Assembly (NCBI GenBank): GCA_023653785.1
Contig: JAMKCH010019735.1
Location: forward strand, 1 to 64,000
Reading direction: 5' to 3'
Length of the DNA stretch: 64,000 nucleotides
Source of the DNA: Ophioderma brevispina
Lineage: Eukaryota > Echinodermata > Ophiuroidea > Amphilepidida > Ophiodermatidae
Position 1 is the stretch's first letter. Every line of letters begins with the position of its first letter. This document shows positions 11,708-24,200 of the stretch, piece after piece. The notes under the pieces were generated by a model. That model ran no database searches, was not told the DNA's origin, and saw only the letters and a program-made list of their open reading frames with translations. Position numbers and translations under genes: made by a program.

Positions 11708-12512
11708 GTGATTTTTTGATCCAAACAGCAACATAGTACAAGTGGTGGTTGGGCTAAAGAGGGCTGGAGCTAAAATATTTTTAAGCTGCATTTCAACTGG
11801 TTATTGAATTGAAGATAAATCAGCAAATAAGAAATGTTGTATGAAAAATGTTAAGTTAACGTTAAGTGCTCGGGGATTAAATGGCATGATTTGTCCAAAT
11901 AATCAGCTCGCTAGTCTGTGATTTCAGGAACTTGAAAAAAATCCTGCCCAAGAGCTGTTATCTTGACTTGATGTATGGTATTTTGTAACAACTGATTATC
12001 TGACATTCCTTAGTGATTCCACTATCGGTTAAATAAAAACAACTCATCAATGGCATCCAACTAAATCAAATGTTATGCAGTTTGACACTCTGATGTTGTG
12101 CAAGTTAAATAGCTTTTAACTGTTGCATAAAAGTTGTCATGGATTCTTGAAATGTCATGAAATTTGACAAAAGTCATGGAACTTTGAAACTTAAAATTCC
12201 ATAACTTTTGAAAAATCAAAGAGGATGTGAGAATACAGATGAGAAAAGCAAGAGAGAAAAAAGGATGGCAATGTTTGCAGGCTGTTTAAACAGCCGAAAT
12301 TCTGGTGCTTAACTCTCCCAATTGTGGTAGATTCTGTCTAAGTTAAAACACATAAGCCAGAGGCTTAGATGGCTTCCGACTGTCCTAAGACTAGGCTTGC
12401 TTGTACTCATTTGAATGCGGTTTCTTACTGATTCTGAAATGGACATGAAAATGTATATAAATTTTTAAAAATTTGAAAAAAATCGAAACATTTGTAACTC
12501 TCAGTGACTATA

Positions 12513-13015
12513 GTTGCCTCCCCAATCCTAACTTTACCTTTATACTAATCCTAATCGTATCTTATCCTATCTGACCCTTGCACTAGCTTAAGACCGTAAC
12601 CTTACCTTTATCCAAAACTTCATTTTTGACCCACCCCCAACTCTAAACCTATCCTAACTCTTATCCTTACCCTAAGTCTAATCCTAATTCTAATCTTAAC
12701 CATTAGATTATATCTTAACCCTAAATCCTAACCATACCTTTATCCCAAACCCAACATCACCCTAACCTTCATAAAAAATGTCTTATCCATCCCACTAATC
12801 CTTACCCTAACCTTATCCTACTAATCTTATCCCACTAATCCTTATCCTAATCCATGTTTTAACCCTCACCCAACCCATTTCCAACTCAAAATCAATCCTA
12901 ATCATTACCCAAACTTTACCCTCATCCTAAATCAACCTTAAACCTGTCATCAACATTTATCCATAACTATAACCTAACCTAAAATTCTAAATTAAACTCT
13001 AATCCTAATAATTCA
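12513..13015. repeat. Degenerate telomere-like C-strand repeats
   Basis: Some 500 bp of variants of CCTAA/CCCTAACC (tcctaac, accctaa, atccta). No perfect array remains. It looks like a decayed interstitial telomere-like or simple-sequence tract rather than a chromosome end. Confidence 0.7.
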
Positions 13016-14695
13016 ATTTCCTCAGTTATGCACCAATTTTGTAAGTCTTACGCAACAACCTGCCATCATCAACAAACAACTCTGGTCAAACCTCAGCTAT
13101 AGCTCACTGCACCTACCAAGTACTTCACCAATTACGTATAAACACACGTCATTGCTAAAACACATTTAGTAAAGTAGGATCATTAATGATCATCTGAAGC
13201 ATGTTATTCCAAAAAATCTATTTATATTTAACATATCTATTTATATTTAGCATGATTGTTGGTGGGGGAAATTCCCTCTCCTTATGTCCAACCCCCTCTG
13301 GGAAATTGTCGCTCATTAGATTGTAGTGTTTGACCTGCTTTCAACTTCCTTTCTCATTGCACGCTGTCATTAACTATTCAGGCATTAATTGGTTTGCCGT
13401 AGGGTATGTGAGCGAGTGGGTGGAATTTAACTTTGAAGTTTGCTGCATTTATTTGGAAGTGAATAGGTGTTTGAAAAAAAAATAAGTACCTTTAATCAGT
13501 CACTATATCAGACGAGTTCTATAACAAACAAATTCTGCTTTATGGACTGGACAAGTGAACAATCTTAAGCAACTGTGGAGATTATGCAGTTTATTGGTTG
13601 CTGCCTGGTTTCAATTCTAGCTAATTCTCAATTTAGACTGGGTAGGCTATATTTACATGATGTGTTATTTAAGATTAATAAGCTTGCATCATGCCACATT
13701 TTGCTAACATCAATGTTATGCATTTTCTTTTCATTCAGCGAGCTGTTAGATTTTTCTCACTCAGTGATGGCAGCCCTTCTGATGGTTTGCTAAAAGTTAT
13801 GAGGAAAATATTTAAGCATATATTTAAGCATATCTCTAGTAACTTTTTCATTTTTTTACCCTTTTTGTAGAGGGCATTGCGACCTCACGCCTCGCGTTTA
13901 GCAGTGTCCTCGTCCCTTCACCATGTATGCATTCTGGAATACTGCTTTGTAGTGTTTATCTGAAATATTATTACTTTTATCATTACTTTTGGTAAATGTT
14001 TCATTTAACCATAGTTCCTAAGTACTACTTTATTATTTGTATACAACCAAATAGTTCATCTCCGTACATAATATATATGGTTATCTATATATTAAGGTTT
14101 ATCATCTGTTAATTTTGTGTACATGTTTTGTGAAGAGACAAAAATCTGAATCTGAGAATACTAGGTCTGTTTGAACTTGTGAGGCAACAGCTTTTAAAGT
14201 GGTCGAATATTTTTAAGATCTTCACAATGTTTTACTCTAAACGAATACAATATGCTCCTATTTAAGGTTTTTTTTTCATTGACATAGCAAAGATCTTTTA
14301 TTTTACTTGTAGTTGTTTTATTGTCTTGTTTTGATATTTTTTGGGTTTGTGTTAGTAAAAAAAAAAATTTAATTGTTGATGAAAATCATGGGTCGGTCAG
14401 CAATTTTTTTATATTTTCTGCTAATTTGCATAAAAATTTTTGAGTCTGCAGGTTTTTAGGGTAATGGCAAACCAACCCTTTTTTTTGCCTTAGGTTTCTA
14501 CTCTAGAAACACATGCAATGACAATGGAATTGCAGCATTAACACAAGAATAAAGGAGGCACAATCTAAATGCTATCTGCAGAGTCTTGAGTTGAACAGAG
14601 TATATCATACCCGACTGTGAAAACAACATAAATAAAACTTTTCATTGTCATAAAGTTGAAAGTAATTTCCTTTTTTCAAGTTGACACAAGTAACA
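13016..14695. other. Intronic DNA without a supported feature
   Basis: AT-rich sequence with homopolymer tracts. Nothing coding or repetitive enough to name on either strand. Confidence 0.45.
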
Positions 14696-14696
14696 T

Positions 14697-16908
14697 AAAC
14701 TCAGAAGATTGAAAATGCCAACACAAATTTGAGTCAATACAGTGAAGGTCAATGAGCCCTAATGTACAGCAATGTTTAGTGCAAATAATGCGGAGAAAGT
14801 TCATAATCCAACGTCCCACACCCTCTGGGAATTTCCTCATGCTTTATCAGTCACGTAGTGGTTGACCTGTTTTAAAACACTTTTCAAGACTCATTAACGC
14901 TGCAGTTAGGGTCATTAGTGATCCATTAAATGTTAATTGACGATGACTCGCTTGGGGTTAAAATCGGAAAAAGTGGACAATCGGGCTACGGCCCTTCGTC
15001 ATTAGGACAAGATCGTCTAATCATCATGGGTGTTTAGTGACTGTGTTATAATCAGGGTTTTGTAATGGCAGACCTTATGACTGTCTGTCTGTCTGTCTGT
15101 CTGTCTTATCTGATTGACCAAAATGATTGCTACTTTCAAGGGCTGATTTTTTAGCTCAGCATATGGAATCTGGAATTAAATTTGTATTCCGACTTGTTGA
15201 TTTGTCTACAGTCTGTCCCCATTTTCAAAAGGCTTGTTTCACATACCTGTGGATGGATTTTTGTGGTACTTGGGCACATGACTCTTGGTTAGGTTGGTTT
15301 AAGAGGGTCATTTAAAAGGAAATGAGGGCAACGTTAATCGGGAGTCATTTGATCATTGTGTAAAAAGCACTCTTTGAATAGAATTGCCTTTCTCACTAAA
15401 ACGTGAAATTGACTCAATTTTTAGGCAAGTAGTAGGAGAAAATTCCTCTTGTGTACCAAAATCGTTTCATTATATTTACTGATTCACTATCTAGTCTTAT
15501 GGCTTTGAAAGGCAGAGAATGTCGTCATCCCTATATTGCTGAGCTGTTGGAAGTATTCTTCAATTTGTCTCAATTGAATAAATCCGTTGTTTTTTTTTTT
15601 TTTTTTTTTTTAAACTCAGAAGATTGAAAATGCCAACACAAATTTGAGTCAATACAGTGAAGGTCAATGAGCCCTAATGTACAGCAATGTTTAGTGCAAA
15701 TAATGCGGAGAAAGTTCATAATCCAACGTCCCACACCCTCTGGGAATTTCCTCATGCTTTATCAGTCACGTAGTGGTTGACCTGTTTTAAAACACTTTTC
15801 AAGACTCATTAACGCTGCAGTTAGGGTCATTAGTGATCTATTAAAAGTTAATTGACGATGAGTCGCTTGGGGTTAAAATCGGAAAAAGTGGACAATCAGG
15901 CTACGGCCCTTCGTCATTAGGACAAGATCGTCTAATCATCATGGGTGTTTAGTGACTGTGTTATAATCAGGGTTTTGTAATGGCAGACCTTATGACTGTC
16001 TGTCTGTCTGTCTGTCTGTCTTATCTGATTGACCAAAATGATTGCTACTTTCAAGGGCTGATTTTTTAGCTCAGCATATGGAATCTGGAATTAAATTTGT
16101 ATTCCGACTTGTTGATTTGTCTACAGTCTGTCCCCATTTTCAAAAGGCTTGTTTCACATACCTGTGGATGGATTTTTGTGGTACTTGGGCACATGACTCT
16201 TGGTTAGGTTGGTTTAAGAGGGTCATTTAAAAGGAAATGAGGGCAACGTTAATCGGGAGTCATTTGATCATTGTGTAAAAAGCACTCTTTGAATAGAATT
16301 GCCTTTCTCACTAAAACGTGAAATTGACTCAATTTTTAGGCAAGTAGTAGGAGAAAATTCCTCTTGTGTACCAAAATCGTTTCATTATATTTACTGATTC
16401 ACTATCTAGTCTTATGGCTTTGAAAGGCAGAGAATGTCGTCATCCCTATATTGCTGAGCTGTTGGAAGTATTCTTCAATTTGTCTCAATTGAATAAATCC
16501 GTTGTTTTTTTTTTTTTTTTTTTTTTAAACTCAGAAGATTGAAAATGCCAACACAAATTTGAGTCAATACAGTGAAGGTCAATGAGCCCTAATGTACAGC
16601 AATGTTTAGTGCAAATAATGCGGAGAAAGTTCATAATCCAACGTCCCACACCCTCTGGGAATTTCCTCATGCTTTATCAGTCACGTAGTGGTTGACCTGT
16701 TTTAAAACACTTTTCAAGACTCATTAACGCTGCAGTTAGGGTCATTAGTGATCTATTAAAAGTTAATTGACGATGAGTCGCTTGGGGTTAAAATCGGAAA
16801 AAGTGGACAATCAGGCTACGGCCCTTCATTAGGACAAGATCGTCTAATCATCATGGGTGTTTAGTGACTGTGTTATAATCAGGGTTTTGTAATGGCAGAC
16901 CTTATGAC

Positions 16909-16949
<41 letters not shown>

Positions 16950-17306
16950 TATCTGATTGACCAAAATGATTGCTATTTTCAAGGGCTGTTTTTTAGCTCA
17001 GCAAATGGAATCTGTGGAATTAACTTTGTTTTCTGACTTGTTGATTTGTCTACAGTCTGTCCCCATTTTCAAAAGGCTTGTTTCACATACCTGTGGATGG
17101 ATTTTTGTGGCACTTGGACACATGACTCTTGGATAGATAGGTTTAAGAGGGTGATTTAAAAGGAAATGAGGGCAACGTTAATCAGGAGTCATTTGATCAT
17201 TGTGTAAAAACACTATATTAGTATTTGAATAGAATTGCCTTTCTCACCAAAACGTGAAATTGACTCAATTTTTAGGCAAGTAGTAGGAGAAAAATTCTTT
17301 TGCGTA
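14697..17306. repeat. 915-bp tandem triplication with 22-T junctions
   Basis: Copies start at 14697, 15612 and 16527, an exact 915-bp offset. Junctions between copies 1/2 and 2/3 are 22 thymines each (15590-15611, 16505-16526). Copy 3 drifts after about 16970 and ends near 17306 without a T run. Each copy holds a (CTGT)n microsatellite, longer in copy 3. Copy 2 matches copy 3 in its first half and copy 1 in its second half. The identical 62- and 61-codon open frames in copies 1 and 2 are by-products of the duplication. Confidence 0.93.
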
Positions 17307-17524
17307 CCAAAAATTGGTGAAAGGTCTCTTCTGGGGACCACGTGCAAGTAGAAATGTACCCCTCTTCATTTAATGGCTATTTTTCTTAGGGTTGATGCTT
17401 TAAAAGTTGGAAGTTATTTGTTTTGATGATGAATTTTCCCTGAGGGAAATTAAAAACCAAAATATGATGCAAGGTCATTAACCTCATTCATAACCACCAC
17501 TCACAGGGGGTAGGACATGCCAAC

Positions 17525-18596
17525 TTAAGGGGGCTGTTAAGTCAGGAATTCAAAGGAACTGTTTTTTGCTGTATCTTCTTAATTATTGTTCCAACATATA
17601 TAAAAGTATACATATTTGAGAAGGAAATGACTCAATGAATCCAAATATGATAATACTGTTTCCCCAAAATACATATTTTTTGAGAAAATCATAAAAAAGG
17701 GTGATTTTCACTCATTTTTTTTTGGTTCCCTATAAAAAAATATAGAAATGTTATGAAAATGTGCCTTGTTCGTTTTTGTATTCCAGAGTCATAGTTCTAG
17801 GGTCGGTATTTCCCTTTTTTCAAATTCTGCACTATTTATCAAATTATTTGCCAAAAAAGGCCAAAATCTGTGTGTTTCAATTTGGAACAATGCCAAGGTT
17901 GACATAAATCACGATTTTTAACCAAAAATGAAAAACTAAAAAATACCAACCCTAGATTTTGATATGCTCTATACGATGCATTTCATTTCTTACCTGTTGC
18001 TGATATGGATTTCGAGTAACTGGGAACCGAAAATTACGAATTATCGCCGAAAGTGAACACAGAGAAAATTGCCATTTTGTCCAAATATTGTCCCGTTTCG
18101 CTACAAAATATAGCCTTATTCCAAAACACAAGCGTTTCATCTCTTATTCTTCACACTGCTTCTGCACCAGGTTAAATTACTTCATCTGGATACTTATGAT
18201 CAAAATTCAACAATTTATGAGGCTCAAATCGTGAAATTCAAATCTGTTTGCAAAAGCATCTCACGTGGGCAACCATTTTACAATTGCATACAAGTTACCA
18301 TGGGTATGCGTCATATCGAATCAATGCATCAAGGCGTTTCTGATGCGCCGAATAGCACAGACGCGTATTGCGTAATACGCGAAATTACCCGCCCTTTGCA
18401 GTTCAGCCCATGTGATTGTTTTTGGTAAAAAATGCGTAACATAGTAAAAGTAAAATGAACAAAATACGAGGAAAAAATAAATATATATAGATTCTGTTAA
18501 AATATATGGAAAGAAAACATGTTAATGCCATTAAACATGAAAAAAGCTAAAAAACTGGCCATTTGACTAAGTTCCTGACTTAACAGCCCCCTTTAC
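17525..18596. mobile_element. 1.07-kb inverted-repeat DNA element (family O)
   Basis: The left end TTAAGGGGGCTGTTAAGTCAGG is mirrored at the right by CTGACTTAACAGCCCCCTTTA. The interior is AT-rich on the left and richer in CpG at 18240-18440. No transposase is seen. The ends belong to the TTAA-plus-AGG type seen in several elements here. Confidence 0.8.
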
Positions 18597-19255
18597 TGCA
18601 ACAGTGAATTTAAATCGGCATCAACATCCGGCGTAACCCAAGTACCTGACTATTTCAAAGACTTAACGGTAGGAGGGTGCTCTTGTGCATATCGGACAAA
18701 GACTTGGAACAAAAGCTATCTGGTCATGAATATTTAAATCTTAATGATCGTTATTGGAAATTACACTGTTTTGCAGCGGGGTTAATCCACTAACCCCAAC
18801 AGATTTTGAAGTTAATATCTATTCCAATATTATCATGATATTACTAAGATTTATTGAACGAAGGTTAGGTGATTTTGTAATGTCACTGGGACCGAGGCTG
18901 CCATAGAAAAATGCATGTAAGAATTCCATAAATTACCATTAGCAAATCCCAAGTGCCCAAATCGAGCAGGTCGTGTCCTGCCCCCTGCTCACTTATGAAT
19001 CCAGATTTCATTGCAAGATTATTTTTTTCCTGAAACTATTCAAATACCATCTTTAAATAAATTATTTTTAACTGAAAGTAGTGAAAGTGGGTCGTAAATT
19101 GTGTGACAAGGATGATTAAAATGCAACAGCTCTTTATGTACCCTTTGGGAGCCGATAATAAGAAATCAGGGTGAATTTGATACCCTTGGAGGGACTTCTG
19201 GAGGCAAATATGATATCCTTTCTCATGATATGCCTCCAAATATTTGCTTGTCCCA

Positions 19256-19925
19256 TTTTTGTGTCGCCTGCCCTAAGGCAGGAAGACACATAGGGATCAC
19301 TTTGTCCACTGTAGTTGATATCTGTTGATGTCTGTTGTGAAAAAGGGTTAACATTTGCCTGTAATATCTTCATACTTTGATGGATTTAAACTAAACTTGG
19401 GTCACAGGTGCAACATGGCATCCCCCATTTGTTGATGAGGTCAAAGGTCACATACCAAGGTCAAAGGTCACATACCAAGGTCACATACCAAGGTCACATA
19501 CCAAGGTCAAAGGTCACATACCAAGGTCAAAGGTCACATACCAAGGTCAAAGGTCACATACCAAGGTCAAAGGTCATGTGAGGTCAAGTTGTAAAATAGG
19601 CTGAAAATGTAAAATTGAGATCATTTGAAAAGTTGAAGTTCAATTGGAACCAAACTTGAATCATAGGTGCAACATGGGATCCCTCATTTGTTGATGAGGT
19701 CAAAGGTCAAATACCAAGGTCAGGTCATGTGAGGTCAAATTGTAAGATAGGCTGAAAATGTCAAATTCACCTCATTTGAAGTTGGAAGTTCAATTGGAAC
19801 CAAACTTGATTTATGGAGTTTACATGCAACCCCTCATTTGTTTGAGGTCCAAGGTCACATATCAAGGTCAAAGGTCATGTTAGGCCTATCATTCACAAAC
19901 CGCGACGGCAGGCGACACAAGCGGT
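19256..19925. mobile_element. Inverted-repeat element carrying an AGGTCA array (family Q)
   Basis: Ends contain TTGTGTCGCCTGCC (19259-19272) and its reverse complement GGCAGGCGACACAA (19908-19921). The interior has three related segments built on AACCAAACTTG..CATTTG plus AGGTCA repeats. No open frame of note. Confidence 0.75.
19438..19577 (+). repeat. Tandem 20-bp AGGTCAAAGGTCA repeat
   Basis: A 20-bp unit, AGGTCAAAGGTCACATACCA, is repeated with two 13-bp shortened units (at 19478 and 19491) in the middle. Six perfect AGGTCAAAGGTCA motifs start at 19438, 19458, 19504, 19524, 19544 and 19564. Two more lie at 19697 and 19865. The motif equals a consensus DR1 nuclear-receptor site; use as such is not shown. 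Confidence 0.9.
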
Positions 19926-20247
19926 CCGAGGACCGATGTATTTTTTTGTAGTTTTCTGAATAATGGTAACAACAAAGTATGTCAATCGCTAATCTTAAGC
20001 AAGTTCAGAAAGCAAAGGAAAAATGATAACAGTGCCTGATGTTAAAAAATGCAAATGTTTTAGTGCTAACAAATTCCATGTTTACAGCTTAGACCTCCAA
20101 TTCCAGTAATTTTAAAGGCAAAAATATTTTATAGGAAACACGTTTGCAAGTTTCTTTTACGGGATTCCACAAAATCAATTTGGGGAATCATTTTGCAGTT
20201 TTCTTTAGGATAAGGTTTTGTGTGTTTTTTTATGTGAACATGACTTA

Positions 20248-20503
20248 GGGAGGGGTCATTATTTACGCCGGGGGGGGTGGAGGATTTGAGGGGGTAACCC
20301 CAAAAATTTTTGTAAGAGAGAGGGGGGAACGTGAAATTTTTCATCAACGAGAGAGAGGGGAACATGAACTTTTAAAATGGGGAAATCAGCATGATCAAGG
20401 GGGGAGTGTGAAATTTTTGAACGGAAGCGAGGGGAACGCAAAAATTTTTGCCGAAAAAAAGTTGAAATCCTCCATTCCCCCGGCATAAATAATGACTGCT
20501 CCC
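20248..20503. mobile_element. 256-bp inverted-repeat element with 3-bp target duplication (family Y)
   Basis: Arms of about 39 bp: GGGAGGGGTCATTATTTACG at the left, mirrored by CATAAATAATGACTGCTCCC at the right, each followed inward by a G-run and TGGAGGATTT. TTA flanks both ends, as expected for PIF/Harbinger-type insertion. No coding capacity. Confidence 0.75.
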
Positions 20504-21938
20504 TTAGTGTAACCTATCAAATGGTGCTTTTAATTTAAAAACTTCAAATTTTCCCCCTCTCCTTAATTAGATGCACCAAGCCACATGCAGAGTTTTCGAG
20601 TCATGACATTTATGAAAGAACAATATTATAGGTAGTGGTTTTGCCATTTAGTTAAACCTTTGGCAAGTTAAAATAATCTCACTCACCTCTCGGATAGAAC
20701 CTGGTGTGCAAACAGGGGTACAAAAAAAAACCACCTTAACATTTAATTCTGCCAAGACTATTATCAAGGGAATGTCAATCTTGACATACATATGTACCAA
20801 GTTATCACATCAAAGAAACACATTCTGCGGTGTCACTGTTCCACATTTTCCTGGGTCATTTACCACTAGTTCTAGATATATGCCGACTAGTTTATATTAG
20901 TCTGGATAAGAGAGCACAATTAGACATGTAGTTTATTGCTGGGGGCGGTTACTATATCAGGCCTAAAAAATGAGTGGGATAAGTGCTGTAATTTTTCAAA
21001 GTTATTCTGATAATGGTACTGAGATGATATATATGTGGGGTGGCTCAAAAATCATTTTATTGACAAGAAATAATACCTGTATGTGATAAAATGTGTAAAG
21101 TTGCTCTTGCTTGGTTGTAAGAATGTAATTGGCTCTTGTTACCTTGTGGCAGGGGCTTTTTCAGGTAATATGGCCCTATTGTCAATACACAGAGGGCCAA
21201 AGGCCCAGGCGGTACTCAAGTTTGGTTTGGGTAGGGGTGCACGGTACTTCGCACCAAATTTGGGGGCTTGAGAAATTTTTTGGCAAAAGTATGGTCTTCG
21301 GAACTAAATTTTTTTTCAAATTTTATGGAGTTGGAAACTGATTTTTGGGCCAAAATAGAGGTGGTGGAGCTGAAGAGCTGGCAAAATGTCCAAAAATTTT
21401 AGTCGTGGAGTTTTAAATTTGAGTTTTTGGCAAAGAAGTGGTCGTAAAAACTGAAGCATACTTGAACAGTGGGTCTAAAGAACTGAAGAAGAGGCGCGAA
21501 TGGGGTCTTGACTGCCGCACATGCCCGTATTACCATTTTAGGTCAGTGCCCCCATCAGAAACAAAATGTGAATGATTTTAAAATAAATGACTCCAGAGTC
21601 ATTTTATTCAGCAGACAACGGAAATGGTGTTTAATTAACACGAGAAAACACATGCCAGAGTTGATTCCCAAGGCATCCATCTTGTGACCTTATATGGTTT
21701 TATACCAATGAGTACAAGTCTTATTGTGGGCCATGAGCTCAAAGGTTTGTCCTTCTGATCAGAAGATAGCCCAATTGAAATTTGAATTTTTTTCCAAGGT
21801 AGGCCTATCCCTAAGGCATATGACTTTGGCCTTCCCTAGTGTATTATCCCAATGTACTTTATCAATGGTCATGTTTTACCTTATAGAGAATACACTATAG
21901 CTGTTCTAGTTTTGACAACTATCAAGATCTTGTACTTT
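20504..21938. other. Intronic DNA without a supported feature
   Basis: The part 21200-21530 is G-rich and repetitive in texture, but no ends or second copy could be defined. The rest shows nothing. Confidence 0.4.
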
Positions 21939-22096
21939 GAGAATAAAAGATGAGATTTTTTGTTTTGACCATCTTAGATGGGGTCATAATGGATGGGCAT
22001 CCAATGTGCCGATCACCAGGATAAAATATTGGATGCCCATTCCAGTATGACACCATTAAGATGGGAGTAAAAAAAAAAAATTTCATCTTTTATTCT
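21939..22096. mobile_element. 158-bp near-complete palindrome (family J)
   Basis: AGAATAAAAGATGAGATTTT at the left is mirrored at the right. The arms also share GATGGGCATCCAAT against ATTGGATGCCCATTC, leaving a loop of about 25 nt. Foldback MITE. Confidence 0.8.
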
Positions 22097-22224
22097 AATT
22101 CTTATTTAGAATTGTGGAATTTGTTTTTATCGACATAATTTATTGTCAAAAGAGTATTACATCATTATTTTCTATTCATTTTAAATAATTGCACCTCATT
22201 TGTAAAACAAATGTTTTCAATCCA

Positions 22225-22360
22225 AGGAAACAAAGTCATTGAGCGGTTGATCGCACGTGCGTAAGTTGCATTTGCCTACCAACGCGGCGTGCACGACGCA
22301 GTATAAAACGCGCAGTTTGCGCGTGTCATAGATTCGACTACACCGCTGCATGCATGCACT
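22225..22360 (+). promoter_or_regulatory. CpG-rich patch with TATAAAA box
   Basis: An isolated CpG-rich stretch has TATAAAA at 22302-22308 between GC-rich segments (gacgcag and cgcgcag). Candidate start-site sequence (gtcatagattcgac) lies about 25-30 nt downstream. It could be a core promoter carried by a repeat. No gene is seen directly after it. Confidence 0.3.
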
Positions 22361-22382
22361 ATCCATCTAGTACCCAGTTCTT

Positions 22383-22625
22383 CCTCTTCTTGGTATGAGG
22401 CAGCAGTATTATGTTTGTAAGCGTTGGAGCCAACTCACTTGTGATTGTTGGGGTTTGAGAAATCTAGGTCACCAGTGGACGAAAGGTAGGGAAATAATTG
22501 AGAATGTTGATCCCACAGTCTTTGATGGGAGAACCACATTGGCCGGCTGGCGATGGCCGCAGTCCCATCGGTGCATATTGCTATTGAACGCGATACAGGA
22601 CTCTGTGACGAAATACGGTTTAAGG
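22383..22625 (-). mobile_element. Decayed 3' end of a non-LTR retrotransposon
   Basis: The minus strand reads GLRPSPAGQCGSPIKDCGIN then ILNYFPTF, a damaged version of the cysteine/histidine motif that follows reverse transcriptase in many LINEs. The better copy at 62205-62345 reads CADHILNECPTF. Both share the downstream GAGTTGGC.TCCAACGCTT segment and end in a GAA-type tail (ctt repeats on the + strand). The reading frame contains stops. The clade cannot be assigned. Confidence 0.72.
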
Positions 22626-22639
22626 TGACCCATTCCTTG

Positions 22640-24200
22640 CGTGGGAGATTGAGGCCAGGTGGTAGTCCTGTCTTAGGTGTAATAGAAAGTTAATCTGGTA
22701 GTTGGGGTGGGTCTATTCCTAGGTACAGTTTTATTCCATGTCTGTAAGATGATTGTGAAAGGGGAATGGAGGAGTTAGCAAGCGTGGTCGGCAGGATTTT
22801 AGTTTATGGTCGGCGTTTTGAGAGCGCAGTCTCTGCTACCGAGTGGTGTGATTCTTTGCGTTGTTATGCAGCATGGTCTTGTTGTCCAGCAGGGCCTTAT
22901 CCTAGTTTTATGCATGTGGTGTTCTCTCCAAAAGTACTGCAGGTGCAAGGCCTAAAAGCACTGGTGGAATTCAGATGGGGAGTAGGACGGAGGCAGCATG
23001 TGATGGTTCTCACGTCTCGTTGAGTACTGTGTTCAGCTTCGTTGTGTGAGAGCTGTTGACATCATGCTGGGCGGGGCCTATTCAGCAGTGCTGTATATAG
23101 ACCAGAGGACAAAGGCAGTGGTACCCAGTAATGGAAGGGCGGAGCTTTGACCTAATCCAATCAAATTTCTGTGAACATGCTAAAACCATGCCCACTGATA
23201 AGAATTCGTACACAAGTGAAGTGCTTGGGGGGCAGTCACTCGACTCAACTTTATCAGAACAACATTGACTGATGCCATTGTGCCGTTTCCAATTTTCATC
23301 AGCTTGCGATGTTCGCTTTGCCCTTGCTCTGTTGGATTTGCAATTTGACTACTGCCATGAAAGACCCCCCCAAAAGGGGCGAGTGCATGCCCTATTTCAC
23401 AGACTGGATTGCTCAGAAATAAATAGTATTTTGTTGCTAAAAGTTGCTAACTTATAGCATGTGCAGAAAAAAATGTGGCTCCCTAGTATTAAGATGTGCT
23501 AATGGTAGCTTTACATGTAAGTTGCCTATGGGGCCAGCCGGCAATTTCAACAGTAGCCTTAAACACTCACCACATGACTCATTTCTTCCATTGACGATGA
23601 TGAGGAACATGCGGTGGGTTAACACAGACACTCGTTTGATTACTGGGCTGTACAAATATTGATTGAACCAAAGTTGTCAAGTTCTAAACTTGGTGACAAA
23701 ATAGAAACAGGAAACAAAGAAATGGTGATTGTTGCTTCAAAAAAAGGCACCAAAAGTATTTAAATTCCATACCGAGAGAAAATAGAATGTGACCTTATTC
23801 TGGTTTGTGGTCTGATTCAAGAAGAAGCTCAATTACATGTTTTAGTGGTATACCGTTATGGGTGTCAATCCTAGGGGGATGGTGAGGGGGGGGTTGTAGT
23901 GAGTTGGCAGTCTTGCTTCCTACATAAATAAAATGCCGATGGGGTGAAAGTATCAATTGATGAATGTTGAGAGTGGATAATGGTGGAACATTGTTGAGGC
24001 TGTGATGATTGTTTTTATGTTAAATGATTTGAAAAGTTGCCAGTTATGACACAAAATATTGTCATTCAACACTAATTCGGAGAGTTGGTCAGTAGGATTT
24101 TTAAAATGATTATTTTAGTAATTGGTCATTAATTCTTTTTATTTTGTTCAAAAAAGATTGCAAAATTAGGTCAGTATAACAATATATTAAAGTGAAATAT
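22640..24200. other. Intronic DNA, GC-richer at the left, origin unclear
   Basis: 22640-23150 is closer to 50% GC than its surroundings and lies upstream (in LINE orientation) of the retrotransposon tail, but no reverse transcriptase motif could be read in it. The rest is AT-rich without features. Confidence 0.35.

Noticed and set aside
15127..16230. Two identical 62-codon open frames
   Set aside because: They are identical because the 915-bp unit is duplicated; copy 3 does not preserve the frame and no domain is seen.
19438..19577. CRISPR-like array
   Set aside because: The 20-bp repeats are directly adjacent with no variable spacers, and the genome is clearly eukaryotic.
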